This document shows, in pieces, positions 24,501-38,000 of a stretch of 64,000 nucleotides of DNA; position 1 is the first letter of the stretch, and the number at the start of each line of letters is the position of its first letter. The stretch is from Chaetorhynchus papuensis (lineage: Eukaryota > Chordata > Aves > Passeriformes > Rhipiduridae). The notes under the pieces are model-generated. The model was given only the letters and a program-made list of their open reading frames with translations, was not told the DNA's origin and ran no database searches. The translations under genes were made by a program, and so were the position numbers. The stretch covers positions 92,432 to 156,431 of the forward strand of contig VWYX01000085.1 of assembly GCA_013396525.1 (NCBI GenBank), in the 5' to 3' direction.

Positions 24501-24535
24501 TAAACCCCACATCCAAGCCTCCTGACTCTGGAAAT
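21522..24535. other. Intergenic DNA with a (CA)n microsatellite
   Basis: No gene is supported. A short (CA)n repeat lies at 23191-23208. The first 500 bases are GC-rich, with overlapping short open frames on both strands. A hydrophilic 113-codon frame on the minus strand (23286-23627) is the only mildly protein-like one. Confidence 0.5.
23191..23208. repeat. (CA)n microsatellite
   Basis: Nine CA units in a row, followed by a short TATA stretch. Confidence 0.9.
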
Positions 24536-24784
24536 ATTTGGGAGGTAGTAGTGGGGTCAGCCTCTTCTCCCAGGTAGCAAGTGACTGTACAAGAGGAAAT
24601 GGCCTAGAGTTGTGCCAAAGGAGGCTCAGATTGGTCATTGGGAAGAAATTTTTCACAGAAAGGGTGATTAGATATTGGAATGGGCTACCTAGGGAGTCAC
24701 CATCCCTGGATGTGTTTACAGAAAGACTGGACATGGACCTAGTGCCATGGGCTAGTTGACGTGGTGGTGTTTGGTCATAGGTTC
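24536..24784 (+). mobile_element. CR1 LINE fragment, 5' part, interrupted by an LTR
   Basis: Plus-orientation CR1 3' region: TCAGCCTCTTCTCCCAGGTA, CAAGAGGAAATGGCC, a block around GAAATTTTTCACAGAAAGGGT, then the CCTGGATGTGTTTA region. At 24784 the match is broken by a solo LTR and resumes at 25256. No coding capacity remains. Confidence 0.88.
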
Positions 24785-25255
24785 TGATGCCTTTTCCTGG
24801 TCTTAAAATCAAGAGTCAAACACGGTTAGAAGGGAAAAAGGGATTTTACCTTGGGATTTATTGTAAGGATCCTTAGGTGCACCGCGTCCAGGTCGAATGC
24901 ACCTCAATGCACCCCGCCATGGCCACTGCAATCCCCCTCCTCTAGATCTGGTCTACTTCGTAGGTCTTACTAATTAGCATATCTATCAAAAATTCCCCAA
25001 TGAGAGGCTCAAATGAACCCCCCCTCCCCAAGGAACCTTCCCCTGGATGGTTCTATCTTAGTTTACAAAATGTGTTCTGGAGAGGACCTTGGGGTCTGGG
25101 GCACACTGATCCCTAACTACAAACCTTCTAAAATGTTCAGTCTCCCAGCTTAACAAACAAGTCCAAGAATGTAGGCAAAAAGCACTGAGAATACAGAAGT
25201 TGTAAAAAGGTATAAAAGGGGTATAAAAGAAAAGACAAAAATCATCATGGCATCA
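24785..25255 (-). mobile_element. Solo LTR nested in CR1, minus orientation, 4-bp target duplication
   Basis: A 471-base insertion with perfect 7-base terminal inverted repeats (TGATGCC at the left, GGCATCA at the right). It is flanked by a GTTC duplication (24781-24784 and 25256-25259). Removing it rejoins a continuous CR1 3' end, which fixes both boundaries. The minus orientation is chosen because AATAAA reads on the minus strand (plus 24857-24862), about 70 bases from the LTR 3' end. No internal retroviral sequence remains, so it arose by LTR-LTR recombination. A 4-bp duplication suits a gammaretrovirus-like or related class; the family is not identified. Confidence 0.85.
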
Positions 25256-25313
25256 GTTCAACTTGATGGTCTTTTCCTACCTAAATGACTCCATGATTCT
25301 GTGACTCTGTGAT
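25256..25313 (+). mobile_element. CR1 LINE fragment, 3' part after LTR insertion
   Basis: Contains the terminal CR1 block (ACTTGATGGTCTTTTCCTACC) and degenerate ATTCTGTGA-type terminal repeats. It continues the copy broken at 24784. Confidence 0.85.
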
Positions 25314-25521
25314 ATTAGAAAAATTTTTTTCACTAACAGGGTTGTCAAGCATTGGAACAGAAGTGGCTGAGTCACCACCCTGGGAGGTATTTAAAAGACA
25401 TGTAGACGTGACACTTAGGGACATGGTTTAGTGGTGGAGTTGGCAGTGCTGGGTTAGTGGTGCCAGGACCCAATGATCTTAAAGGTCTCTTCCAACCCAA
25501 ATGATTCTAGGATTCTATGAC
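25314..25521 (+). mobile_element. Second CR1 LINE fragment directly downstream
   Basis: A separate truncated CR1 3' end in the same orientation. It begins around TTTTTTTCACTAACAGGGTTG and ends with AAAGGTCTCTTCCAACCC and ATGATTCTAGGATTCTATGA terminal repeats. It directly abuts the preceding copy. Confidence 0.85.
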
Positions 25522-27690
25522 TTGGCTTGAGCAGAAATTTTGTGGCTTTGGTAGGACCACGAGAAGTGTGGCAGGTTTGAGCCATTCCTGTTTGACTGCT
25601 CAGGCAGTTGCCTTGTGGCAGCTTTGACACAAGCGATGAGTTGACCAAGAGGAAATTGAACCCTACACTCTCCTGGAGTGGCAGTCCTTGGAGCTGGGGA
25701 GGTCACAGGCTAGAAGTGCCTCTCTAGGTGTGCTGCACAGCTCTGCCCTGCTTCTGAGCCATCATATAGCTCAGTGGGAGGAGGAAACATCTGTGTGGTG
25801 CAAGGCTCCCTCCCGTCCTGTGGGAGGTTTCAGGCAGCCTGTGGAAAATGATCTGCAGTTCAGCAGCAGCTGCTCACAGCTCATGGCACGGACTTAACCA
25901 TCTACAGTAAATCAAAGAAGAAGGCTAATTTTTTTGATCTCAAAGCCCTGAGCACTTTGCTTCCCATTGAATTAAAAAAGCGCTGTCTTACCAAAATGGT
26001 AATACTTTAAAAGCAGGTGTTTTATACTTATTTTTTATTACTTCTCAAGGAGATCCTTTGTCTGTAGCTCCACACGAAGAGACCCACGGCAACAATACAC
26101 TTTTGGTGGCACAAGCACGGAGGAGCTAGAAAGGCAGTACTAAAGCAAAATACAAGGAAATGTAAGGGAACAGGAGTAGAAGAAGGAAATGATCATGCTG
26201 CAGGTCTCCAAGTATTTCTTTCTGCTATCAGAGATTAAATAGGCAGCGTATTTGCAAACAAGCTTTCAAAGCATAGTCATACATTAATAAAATGAACTGT
26301 AGGCCCTCTACTGTTCAAAGAGCCAAGTGAGCAGGAGCAGAGCATGGGCTGTGACTTCTGGTTCTTCACTCTTTTCCCCGGTGCAGCCTTGGTACCTGTG
26401 GAGAAGCATTTCCCAGGCAAAGCCCAGGACTGTGATGGGGTGAGCATGTGCTGGAGGCCATCCCAGCAGGCACTTTGGGAGTGGACACCATTGTTAGTGG
26501 GGGAAGAGAGTTGAACCCCATGGAAGTGAGGCAGGCTGCCTCAGCAGAGGTTTGTCCTTGACTTGTTCTCTGAGCAACCGCAGCCAGGAAGACAAACACG
26601 AAAAGGGCTGGAAGTACTATGAGAATTTGTTAAGTCAATGGACAGGGAAAACTGTAAGTGACTTGCCACTGGGAAATGAAAATGGAATCCACAAGCCCTC
26701 AAACTAAGATCCTGGACCTTAAATTTAATCATAATAATGTCCTTTTTACTGGGGATTGCTGTATATAAAGCAATATACAAACTTTGCAGGCTTGGCAACA
26801 CTGAAGTTCATGTCTTCCAGGCTCAACGTCTGCCATCTGGCTTCTCTGCCAGGTTTACTTCTGGTACTTTCATGAGAAAGATAAGTAATTTAGGCAAGAA
26901 AACCCTGCTGCCATAACAAGTTAGAGTACTCATTTCATTCTGTGTTACTGAGCTCACTACACATAGACTCGAGCTCACAGCCTTTCTCCTGGTTCAACTT
27001 TTGGTGCTTTTTGACTGCAGGCCATCTCTTGACTCTGAAATAAAACAGTCTGCTAAATAAAAACTGACTGTTGCAGACCTGGAGCAAAAGGTCCATCTCT
27101 CTGATACAGCAAGTAAATGATGCCATTTCCATGACTTTAAATCAGAAAACTCAGCCTAGAGATAATACTTTATCACCTGTCCAGTTCAAAATGGGGTCTA
27201 ATTCAATTTTACATCTCAGCTCAGCAGCAACCCAAGTGATTTTGTTCTTAAATAAATCCTATAAATTAGTATTTTCTACCCTAAAACCCAGTGTGTTAAC
27301 ACCCAGAATCTTGTTGTAGTTGATGGATGTACCCAGAGCTGCATTACGTACTTTTCTTTCCCTAAATCCCATTTTTTCCCCCCAATACTGAGTCAGGATT
27401 AAGGAGTACCTGTGCATGTGTAAGTAGCTAGTTCCTTTTAATAAACTCAGTGCTAGAGATCACATTTACAGGCTGTTTATATGGTAATCTTTAAAAACTA
27501 AGCACTGGAAAATGCACAGCAGGGGTTAGTCCCATCTTAGCAGAGAAATAGGCCTGGTTCATTAACAGGTCTTGTTTAAGTCTCATTTCCATGCTTTTAT
27601 GACTACATTAGGTTTTCCCCTTACATGGGCACATGCCAGAGACGTAATGGAGCGAGAGAAGAAACAAGCCCTTTTTCAGTTCACAGAACC
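25522..27690. other. Intergenic DNA between repeats and STMN2 3' end
   Basis: No recognisable gene or repeat. Only short chance-length open frames are present. Confidence 0.5.
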
Positions 27691-27697
27691 CCAATTC

Positions 27698-28973
27698 TTT
27701 ATTAATCACAGCTTGCTCACAATGACATACAGGAAAATAGCACTAATGAAGAGTAGAATATGCAGGCAGCAACCTCCGGGGGGGGTAGGGACAACTTCAA
27801 AACTGCAGCTATTTTGGGGATGATGTGTTAGGTTTGGTGATACTGTACTTGGCACAAGCACCCTGTCTAGTCATTCCTCCTGCTTCAGCCCTCTTAGTCC
27901 TAGATGTCTGTCACTAGGTAGGGTTGGCTAACACTGAAGAGTAGAGGTCATGATGAATGGAAGTCAGCAGTGTCATAAAAAAAAAGGTAACAACCGGCTC
28001 ATGGGTTCCAGGTGAAATACTCGGTAGCCTCTTGTACGATTACACACGTAATGTGGTAGCATCAGATAAGTATCATAGATCATGGCACCTACAGATAAAG
28101 CCACTTGATGCTATCTATTAGTTGCTCCATCAATAAATTTTCAAGTGGTGAATTAAGCTCACTTTACAATTAGCATTTGTATGGCTGTTTGGCATCATCC
28201 AGAATTTGTCATAGCTTGATGGTTACAATGTGCCTCTTAAATTTGTCTCAAGCTGACCTTGCTCGATTTCATTCTGTTGCACAGCTGCTTTTGTTGCCTC
28301 TCACCTCAAAAAGCAGAAGCAACAAACACTTCACGTGGCGATTCAACCTCAATTATAGAGCACAGTACAGAGTCCTGCAGCATAAATTGCATTTGAAAAA
28401 CCATTTTAAGAGCCTTTTGTCTTGGACAGCTGAATGTGAAGTCACGATACCTGTGATCTAGTCACTGTTTCATGAAAGCTTACTGATGGCAAAGCAGTCT
28501 AGGTTATTAGGCAATGACTGGTCTCTAGCACCATAGAACTACTACTGACCTCATGGTGGGTTGGAATGAGAAGTCGCAGGGAATGGAATTAGACGTGAGG
28601 TGCTTCAAATGAACAGACCCAGCAAATTCAATCGAGTGGAAATAGACAACATCAGAAGCCTGTTACAGGACATGTAAGATTATGAAATCAGTTGCATAAT
28701 GCAATAATTGTATTTTTTAACAAAAATGTAAGTATTTACAAAATAAGATCCAAGTTTTTTAAACATCAAGCAAATCATTCTGCAAAGAGACCGCATTGTT
28801 TTTGTTTTTATTTTTTTTGTTTCTTTTTTAAAGTTTTTTATTGAGTTCTTGATTTTTACTTTTTTTTAAACCACGTCATACATTTCCCATACTGATATCG
28901 CATGATCCATAATAATATAGGCAGGGGGAGTTTACTAATGGTGGGGATGGGTCACATCCACCATTGCTTCTTT
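27698..28973 (-). other. STMN2: STMN2 3' UTR with candidate polyadenylation signals
   Basis: On the minus strand, AATAAA occurs at plus positions 28837-28842 and 28807-28812 (about 135-165 bases after the stop, in an A-rich tract) and at 27698-27703 (about 1.27 kb after). Known STMN2 transcripts have long 3' UTRs, so the distal signal is the better candidate for the main end. A consensus Pumilio site (TGTAAATA on the minus strand) lies at 28733-28740. The true end needs transcript data. Confidence 0.5.
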
Positions 28974-29033
28974 TCAGCCAGACAGTTCCACCTGGAGCTC
29001 CTTGTTTCTACGGACCTCTGCAGCATGCCTCTC
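28974..29033 (-). CDS. STMN2: STMN2 coding exon 5 (C terminus and stop)
   Basis: Encodes the last 19 residues (ERHAAEVRRNKELQVELSG) and TGA at plus 28974-28976. The acceptor on the minus strand is TTTTCCAG, and the exon begins in phase 0. It is too short to stand out as an open frame and was found by searching for the known C terminus. Confidence 0.96.
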   Translation of the reverse strand, partial: ERHAAEVRRNKELQVELSG

Positions 29034-32000
29034 CTGGAAAACATCAAGAAGGGAAAAATCAAACCTTTTTCTCATTCCACCTGCCCAGGGAGGTTCATGC
29101 TGACAACCTGTTTAGGTCGTGCATTTGATGTTTGTGCAAAACTTGTTTCACAGCACAACCATCTTTAAAGGGAGCAACTCTGGAGAGCTGTCATCGACCA
29201 GACCAGCCTGAGGCACATTTTGTGCTTACTTTCTTCTCCTGCTTTGGAGCTCAGTCTTTTATCTGGTATGGCCTTACAATCCTCAGAACCTCACAGAGTT
29301 TCATTTTAAAGGGCCGCATAGAGAGGTGCTGCTTGCAGAGTAAAGTGTGCCACATGCTTAAATTTGCCCTTTGAATTCCTGGATATTAAACTGAGGAATT
29401 AATTGCCTGCACATTGTATGTAAGTTATTCTGTTATCTGTAGCATTTAGGAACCATACTAAAGACCAAAGAACTTTGTTTCAACGAGATAGGTCAGTCTG
29501 AAAGTCTCAAACATCTCCTTAGTCCAAGCACTGAAGCTACCTGTCCTCTTGATTACTTCTCTGGCTATGACGAAGAATACTGCCTATTGCACTGACTGAA
29601 CCTGTAAAACAGTCCCTGAAAGGTTTCTAATACTGAATGCTAGATTTTATAAGGGACTTGTTCCTTGGTGCTCCTATTAACTGCAGCATACAGAAGTTAT
29701 GTCTGATTGCTGCAGCTTCTAGACACCAATACCTTGGGGCACCCACAGTTCTGTGTAACTTGGGAAGATTTGGAACCAGGTATCTCACTTCTTTTTCTGT
29801 ATATTAAGGATTCACTTCTGATGTTGGCAAATGATGTTTGTTTTTGATGTTTTGGTGTTGGGAAAACTGTATTTTTAATTACGGGTCAGTACAAATGTTT
29901 CCAAGTGAGTTACTGTCATCTTTCCTCAGAAGTCTTTCTTGGTTTCATGCACATACGCCATTGTATTTCTGTGTAAACAGGGTTTAACAGTCTGTTAACA
30001 TTAACCTAGGACAGAGACATGTGTCAGCTGTCTTTCCTACTTCCCTCTGGACCTCAAGGATAACTAATTGGCATTTCCCTCTGTTTTCATAAGGCCTGGG
30101 GTGTGCCTGCAAACTAAACTAATGCAAACATGTCACGTAATCTGGGTGTAGTTCTTAAGCTCAAGAATTATCCTGTTTATGTAGTTACTTGTAACATCCT
30201 TTGGATTCTGTTGTTTCTCTCCTACTCTCCAAGACTTTTGTCTCCATCAAAGACATAGAGGTGCTGTGCTTATGAAGATCTTGAAAACCTCTGAGAGCTA
30301 CTTTCTTTAGCCAATTTACTAATATATTAGAAAGTTCAGTGTTGAGAGAAACACGTGACCACTCATGCAGAACTACTTAATTTTTTCTTAACAGTTCTAA
30401 ATCCTTATTTGCATGTTTCTCTCCCTTGAGTGGAAGGGTTTTTTTTGGAGAAGGGCACACTTCATCCTGCATGTGGGGTTTGTGATTCCCTGTTTCCTCT
30501 GGCTGTACCAAAGATCTCCATAGGAAAATTTACTCTCTTCCTTGCAAGACTTGTGGAAGGACAGACCTCTTTTGCTGTATATGAAAGAATTTTTTTCCCA
30601 TAATTTTTCATCTTTCTCCTCTGAGAAACCAAGAATTACAGACATAGGGCAACTGTTTGATTTGATCAGTGACTTTTCTTAGAAGCTGAAATCTAAACAC
30701 AAGTGACCTTTCATTTGTTCACAGCACTTCTTAAAAGCTAGAAAACCAACCATTCTCTAGAGACAGTCCAGCAAAGGAGGATCAAGGAGCATCTCTCAGT
30801 CTCTGCTATGAGGAAAGGCTGAGAGAGCTGGGACTGTTCAGTTTGGAGGCGGCTCAGGGGGATCTTACAAATGTCTATAAATACCTGAATGAAGGGAACA
30901 CAGAGCCAGGATCTTTCCAGTGGTGCCCAGTGACATGACCAGGGGCAATGGGCAAAAACTAAAACCCAGGAGGTTCCCTCTGAACAGCAGGGAGCACTTA
31001 TTCATTGCGAGGTGACCGAGCACTGGCACAGGTTGCCCAGAGTAGAACTGGAGTCCTCATCCTTGGAGATATTAAAAAGCCACCTGGACATGGTCCTGGG
31101 CAACTGGGTCTAGGAGGCCCTGCTTGAGCCTGGGGTTGGACCAGATCATCTCCAGAGGGCTCTTCCAACCTCAGCCATCCTGTGATTGTGTGACTGTAGC
31201 ACTTCAGTCCCTTTTCAAAGTGAGTGGTGGTTTAGACAGGCATCAGTGGCTCTGACTTAAAAATTGCTCAAGTGTAGTATCTGAGATAAGGACTATGCAA
31301 AACATCTCTGCAAAATGTTGATTAGATTTTCCTCTCTAGTCTGAGGTGAGGAGTGATGGAGTGGTTACCTTCTCTTGGAGGCGTTCAATAAGAGCAGCTA
31401 GATTAGCTTCACGGTTTTCTTTGATCTGTTCCATTTTCAGTATCAGCTTTTCCTCTGCCATTTTGCTGAAGTTATTGTTCTCCTCCAAAGCTTTTTGAAG
31501 CACTTCTCGCTCATGTTCTCTCTTCTCTGCCAGATGTTTCAGCACCTGGGCCTCCTGGGACTGGAAACAGAGAGATGTAGCTGAGATGAAATACTCGTGG
31601 AGCAAAGCAGGTTGCCATGTTGCCATGGAGCAGCAGTTCCCCGAGTGTGGAAACTGTGTAGAGTTTGCTGCTTTTTTTTGGAAAGGTCACTTTGTGACTG
31701 AACCAGATGGGCCTCAATAATATGGGTTTAGAAGCACTGGCTAAATGTGGGCTACACGCCTGAGGCAGCAGCAGAAAAACGTCCAAATCACTTCTGTTAA
31801 CAAGAAATGCTGTTGTGTTACTGCCCTGCGTCATCTGGATTACTGCAGTGGTTGCTCAACCTCTGACAGCTGCAGTCTTTTAGCTATAGGCCTTTTATCT
31901 TTGGAGATAGGGACCTGGGGTTGAAGAAATGTACAGAGTTAAAAGGGAGATTACTGATGCAGGACAGGTGCAATTTTCACCCAGTCCAGGCTGAACTCTT

Positions 32001-35000
32001 CTTTAATGTGCTTGAATAGTTAATAACAGGCTTGGAAGTTTATTGACATGAAAGACAGGCAGCATCAATTCAGACAATGTTTTTTCCCATTACACCTATA
32101 TTTGGATCAATCTCACTGATTAGGAAAGGAAAAAAGGTTTTATTGCATAGAAAATAACAAAATTTTTTTGTTAAAAGTTTGTATTTTGCAAGGAAGATGA
32201 AAACTGTGAGTAGGAATTAAATAGATGCAGTCTATGCTTAATATTGTGTTGAGCAAACTCACCGCTCAGAAGCATAAGCTTTGTTATTTATTTTAAATCA
32301 AATTGCTAACAGGAAACCACTAATCCTAGGAAAGAAGCCAAAAAACTTGCAGCATTGGGTCCATCCTCCAGGCAACTCTAGTTGAAAAGACAGTTATTTG
32401 GAAAGAATAAACAACATCATACACTTTTGGATAAAATAAATGAGAGGCAGCACGAGAAGAAACAGAAAAATAGAGAATGAAATAGGGCTCCGGGAGGCTA
32501 AACGCGTATTTTGGTGCTGATCACAAGGCACTGTTGCCATTGTTATCCATAAAAAATGAGTTAGTTTAAGGCCTAAATTAAGGGCTTTAACCATTAATTA
32601 TAATTAATGGTAATGAAACCTTTTAAATTCTATCAAGTGGCCTTAAATGGACTGAAAAAGGCTGCAATTCTTTTATATGAGCAAGACCCAACTAGGAGAA
32701 AACAAATATTTTAATGAAAGTAAGATATGCAAAAAGCCAAATGCACTGACGAGGCAAATTAAGCAGATTCTAGAAAAGGCTGCAAAGGCCAGACAGAACA
32801 TCTTTCAGCAAGATGTTGGAGTAAAACACATCTGGCTTTGAAAGGCTGTAACAGGTTGCTTGAGATCACAGGAAAGAGCCACTTCCATCCATCCTGACCA
32901 CTTACTGCCTTCCCCCTCTGGCCTGGCTGCAGGTCCAGGCTCATTCCTCTAACTGATCTCTGGAGCACTTGCTGGTAGGAATGGTCTCCTGAAAAGCCTG
33001 GTACCTGCCAGAGGCTCCTCCTGGCTCTTCCCTCCATCAGAGCACATGCTGAACAGAGTAACAGGGCAAGCACTTTTCATATCTCTGACTCTGCCCGGCC
33101 AGATGAAAAATGTTGCAAATGGGAACAAAACCCCTTGGACAGATGAAGCCAACAGCAGAGGTGGTTTCCCTGGTGAAGTATGGAAGAAGGATGAGTCAAA
33201 GACAAGAAGAGCTGGGCGAAGAAGGAATTTTGTAGAGCAGTTAAAAAATCATAAAAGCCCCATAAGCTTAATAGAAATATCAAAAATTTTAATAATTATG
33301 TTAAGAAAGTACGTTATTTTGAAGCAAAATATTTGATTTCAGATACTTAGCATTTAACAGTTCTTAACTTTAGGTTATTTCAAAATGTAAAAAAGTTATT
33401 TTAAAAGATTTGATGCAATGTAAAACTGAAATAATTAAACACTTTCACCTCGCTTTCCCACTTGAAGACAAACCTGAGTGGCCCAGTTTGACCAGTGCTT
33501 GTGAAGTTATTCTGCATTTTCTGTTTAATTTACTACTCAATGGCAATCTGTCATCTACTTTTGGAAAAGTTATAATCATTAAATTTTGTTTGCTGATATG
33601 AATTTTGTGAACCTTTTGCTTAAATGATCTAAAAGTAATGGATAATCTGAGCATGTTTCTCTTCCTGTTGTGAGTTTGAATAGGAAAGATGCTATTAGAC
33701 TAATTGTAATGTCCTTTCCCGTGAAACATTTAAGAATTGACTTGTTAATTTGAAAGGCTAACATTTCATGGTGTTTAAATGTTCATATATAAGGTGTTAT
33801 AAAATCAGACCTTTTCAGATTTGGAAAACAGGCATTTTCAAGGACATAACCATGCATTAATAAGAAGTAAGATTTGGACTATGCATATAAGAAGCATTTT
33901 TAAAAAGAGCATTTGCTTTCAATGGAGGTAGCAAAATGCCTTTGAGACTTTGGGACACTTGCTAATTTTTCAGGATTTGTTTTCTTCAATACAAACCCTT
34001 TGCCTTCTGGAACTACTTTTTATCATAAATCCTGGAGACCAGTGAAAAATTAGAGTTTCATATCAAAGTACACACATTTCTGGATGCTATGCTGGCAAAC
34101 AGTATATTCAATGGCAGACACTAATTCATGATAATGAAGAAAATCCTTACACTCTAATTCAGTATTTACTGGATGCAAATTGCACTGGCACCAGTAGGAG
34201 ACTGCCTGAAAGCTGAACCAGGCCTCAGGAAGTGACTGTAAACCCCTACTGTGATTTTCCTTGACAATATGTCTTTAATGGCATATTGTGAGGAATTCTG
34301 AGTGAGGAAAATCACGGGTACCCAGGACTGGTTCAAAATAAAGGAACCCCCTCCATGCCAGAAAACATCCACAGGGCAGGGTCTCATTTGGGCTGATTTC
34401 CTTCTCCAGTGGTGTTGTACCCCAGCTGTCAGTCTGCCTGTTTCCCTGGTGCTCAGACCATTCTGAAATCCCCTTACGACAATTCTGGAAGGCGGATGGT
34501 GTGTGTTTGTACTGGATTGTCAAATGATTTTCTGTTTCCAACCCATTTGGCAAAAGAACTTGGCCACCCTGTCTGTTCAAAGTCTACTACACATCCAGAA
34601 ATGGGTAAATGAATGACCATGGATACCCAGGGGAGCTGGGATTAATAGACTCCCTTTGTTGTTTGTCTTGGCTTTTAAAAGGCTGTGTTTGGACTCACAC
34701 AGTTCTACAGTGGTGCAGGATTCCAACACACATAGGAAGATTTTATTTCAAGTCTATTTTCAACACTGTTTGAAGTGCTGGAAATGGTATTTTCAAATCC
34801 TTGGTAGTCTACGTTCTAACATAGTTGTAAACTGCTTATGGTAAGTGTTTCTTATACAACTGTGGTGAGAAAATGGGAAAAAAAAAGGCTGTAAACAGGA
34901 TGAAAGATAAGGAAGACTAATAAGGAGAGAAAAATATGAAATGGTGGAGAAAACAAAAAGCAATATTCAAGGGGAAAAATTCAGAAGGCTTCTTAAGTAT

Positions 35001-38000
35001 AAAAAGGCATAACCAATGCAGCTCCAGCTGCAGCATCTAACGTTATCTCATAGAATCAAAGAATCATAGCCTGTCTTGGATTGGAAGGGACCTTAAAGAT
35101 CATTGAGTTCCAACCCCCCTGCCATGGGCAGGGACACATTCCATGAGACCAGATTGTGCAAAGCCCCATCCAACCTGATCTTAGGCACTTTGAGGGATGG
35201 GGCACCCACAGCTTCTCTGAGCTACCTGTCTCACTGCCTCACAAAACGCACATTAAAGAACTTTCTCCTAACATCTTATCTAAATCTCCCCTCTTTTAGT
35301 TCAAAACCATTCTTCCTTGTTCTATTACTATCTGCACTTGGAAAAAAACACTCTCCCTCTATTTTGCAAGTCCCCTTAAGGTACTGAAAGGGCACAAAAT
35401 AATGTGGAGAAACAAAAAATGTTCATTTGTTAATATTTAAATATGGAGGAATAAAAATATTGGAGAACATTCCTGGTACAGATACCTTTGCTGCTAGAAA
35501 CACACTGCTGTGCTAAAAATGCAGGCAAACTCCTGTGATGTTCATGTCATATTTTTAAAGGATAACGTACATCTTCAGTTTTCAGAGATGAGTGGTTCAA
35601 AAGGAAATCCACATCTGTTACCTCGCTGTCCAGAGACAGATGCAGACTACTAAACACTCACTTCATGAGCAAAATTAGTTCTGGAAACTGACTTTGGAGA
35701 TACAGTGTTTAATTATTACTCACAGGAAGAAAATTCTCCTCATCTGAGTGAGAGGTGTTTTATTTTAGCACATATATCTATCTTTAATTGACAGATACAT
35801 CCAAATATTGAAGCAATTGATACAGAGATAAAAGCAATCTTTTACTACTGTTAAACAAGAAATGGGTTCAGACAACTGCTTTTAAGCTGGGAATTTCAGC
35901 TTGAATGCATTCAACCTCAGACACCAGCACCCCTAGTTACCAGGATGCCTGAGACACACTACCAGTCATGAGAGCTCCTCTTTTGTGCATTCTTTAGGTG
36001 ACTGGTTTTTCTTTTTTTTCTAATGCAGTTGCTCAGAAGAAGCTGCAATAATGTTGGTATCCCTCAATACACTTTGTATCTAAGAGACACTAATAATGGA
36101 GCAGATTGTGAAATGGGAGGAAATGCTCCTACTTTTCTACTACTGCAATGAAAATGCCAAGGTGAAGCCTAGGTATGGTGACTTGAAGTAGTGATGTTTT
36201 CAAGGGAAGGAACCGAGTTGGGGGTTTTTCCATGTAAAAGCATGAGAATTTCTCTCAGAAATACCAATTTGGCAGGAGAGTCAGAGACGTGAGCTGTAAC
36301 TATGGGTGAAGTTCTGCTTCTCGTGAAGCTGGATGATGAAGAATTTGCTTAAATTTAGATGAGGATCTCTTTTTTAAATTTATTTTTGTGCAGTCTGCCA
36401 AACGACATTTGGGATGTGGAATAAAAAAATAAAAAGAGCCCATCCATGTTGTGATTCAAGAAAACTCACTTTCTTTTCCTCAACTGGCACAAAATTGCTG
36501 CTCTCATGGTTGTGACCTGTGGGGGTGGCCAAGGTATGCTGGGGGGATGGAAGAAGTACCACCTGAGCCCTCTGCCTTCATGGTCTGCTGCAGTTTGAGG
36601 CCTGGCATTATAAAGTTAATGAAGATCAATGTCAAATTGTTTTACATTTGTTCATAAGTGGCAGAGCCCATGGCAGACTGGGAAGAGAATGTTTACCAGC
36701 ACTGAGATGTATGTTTATGGCTCCATGTGCTCCAAAACAGACCCTGGTGCCTAATGCCAAATCCTCTCCTAGTTGGTAGCAAACACCTTCCTACAGGCAC
36801 ATATTCCATACACCAATGTGTTTTTTGGGATGAGGAACTGCAAAGTTTCTTGCAGTTTTGGCTATCTTTTGTAAAACTTAGGAGTGAAGCACTGTGCATA
36901 GGCACACTATGGTGTAAATCAAAATGTGACAGAAACATCTGTTTCTGGTGCCGATTACACCTCTTACTGGGACCTTTGCATGGAAAAATGCCTCATGCTG
37001 TATTCCTTCTCCACAGCAGCACAGCTGAGGGCCAGCAGCAATAAAAAGGGAGACCAGTAAGTGGGCAAGACAGGAGACATATGTCTCAGGCACTGCCTAT
37101 CCTCATTCCCAACCTTCTCACCTTCACAAAATTTTGTGGAAAAGGGGAGCAGAAATGAGATGGAAGAAGAAAGCTCCACTTTTGACAGGGAAGGTGTGCC
37201 TCCCTTCTCTGCCCATCACCTGGAGCAGCAGTTTTGTAGGTCCAATGCAATACCCAGGAACATTTGTCCCCCAGCTCTGCTGCCTTCCCTCCCTCGGCGA
37301 AGCCTTTTCCCCATCAGCCTCCTGTGTGGTGCAGTAAAGCACGGATGGCCAAAGCAGAGATGGATGAAGAGTACCAAGAGCTGCCTCTGGGCAGGCTGTG
37401 GGGCTGGCTCAAAGGGTCAGGGAGTTGGATGCTGAAGCCCAACACTGAGTGTGGTCCTGTTGCTGGCACAGGTGCCCTGGGCTGGCTGCTGATGGGGGGA
37501 GCACAGTGAGCCCAGCCCAGCCCAGCCCAGGCTGCACAGTAGGATTGTCTTGTGGCATTTCATTGCAATGGCATTAAAAACCCATGAAGCTGTTAAGTCC
37601 AACAGCATCAAAGTCAAAAAAATATGACTGTTTTCCTGCGTTCTTTGTCACTCTAAGCTCTAGAGAAAAGGTTGATTCAATTTCATCCCAATACAAAGCC
37701 ATTAAAAGGATTTAATTACATACAGTTTCTCTCCTATAATCCAAAGTCTAGTAGAAATGCACATCCCTTTAGTGTTTCATTTTTATGCTTGTAAGTAAAT
37801 TGAGTATGGGCAATAAAAATATATAATTTGACATGTGCCCCTTGAAGTCTGTATACCACAAATAATAACAGCTGAGCATTCAAGGCCAATGGGCAAAAAT
37901 TGATAAATGTTAAATATTCCATAAGAAAAACTTCTGCTGCATACAATGTCACAGTGCTCTAATTTCTTAAGTGAGAGGAATAAAAAGATCTTTCTGATTA

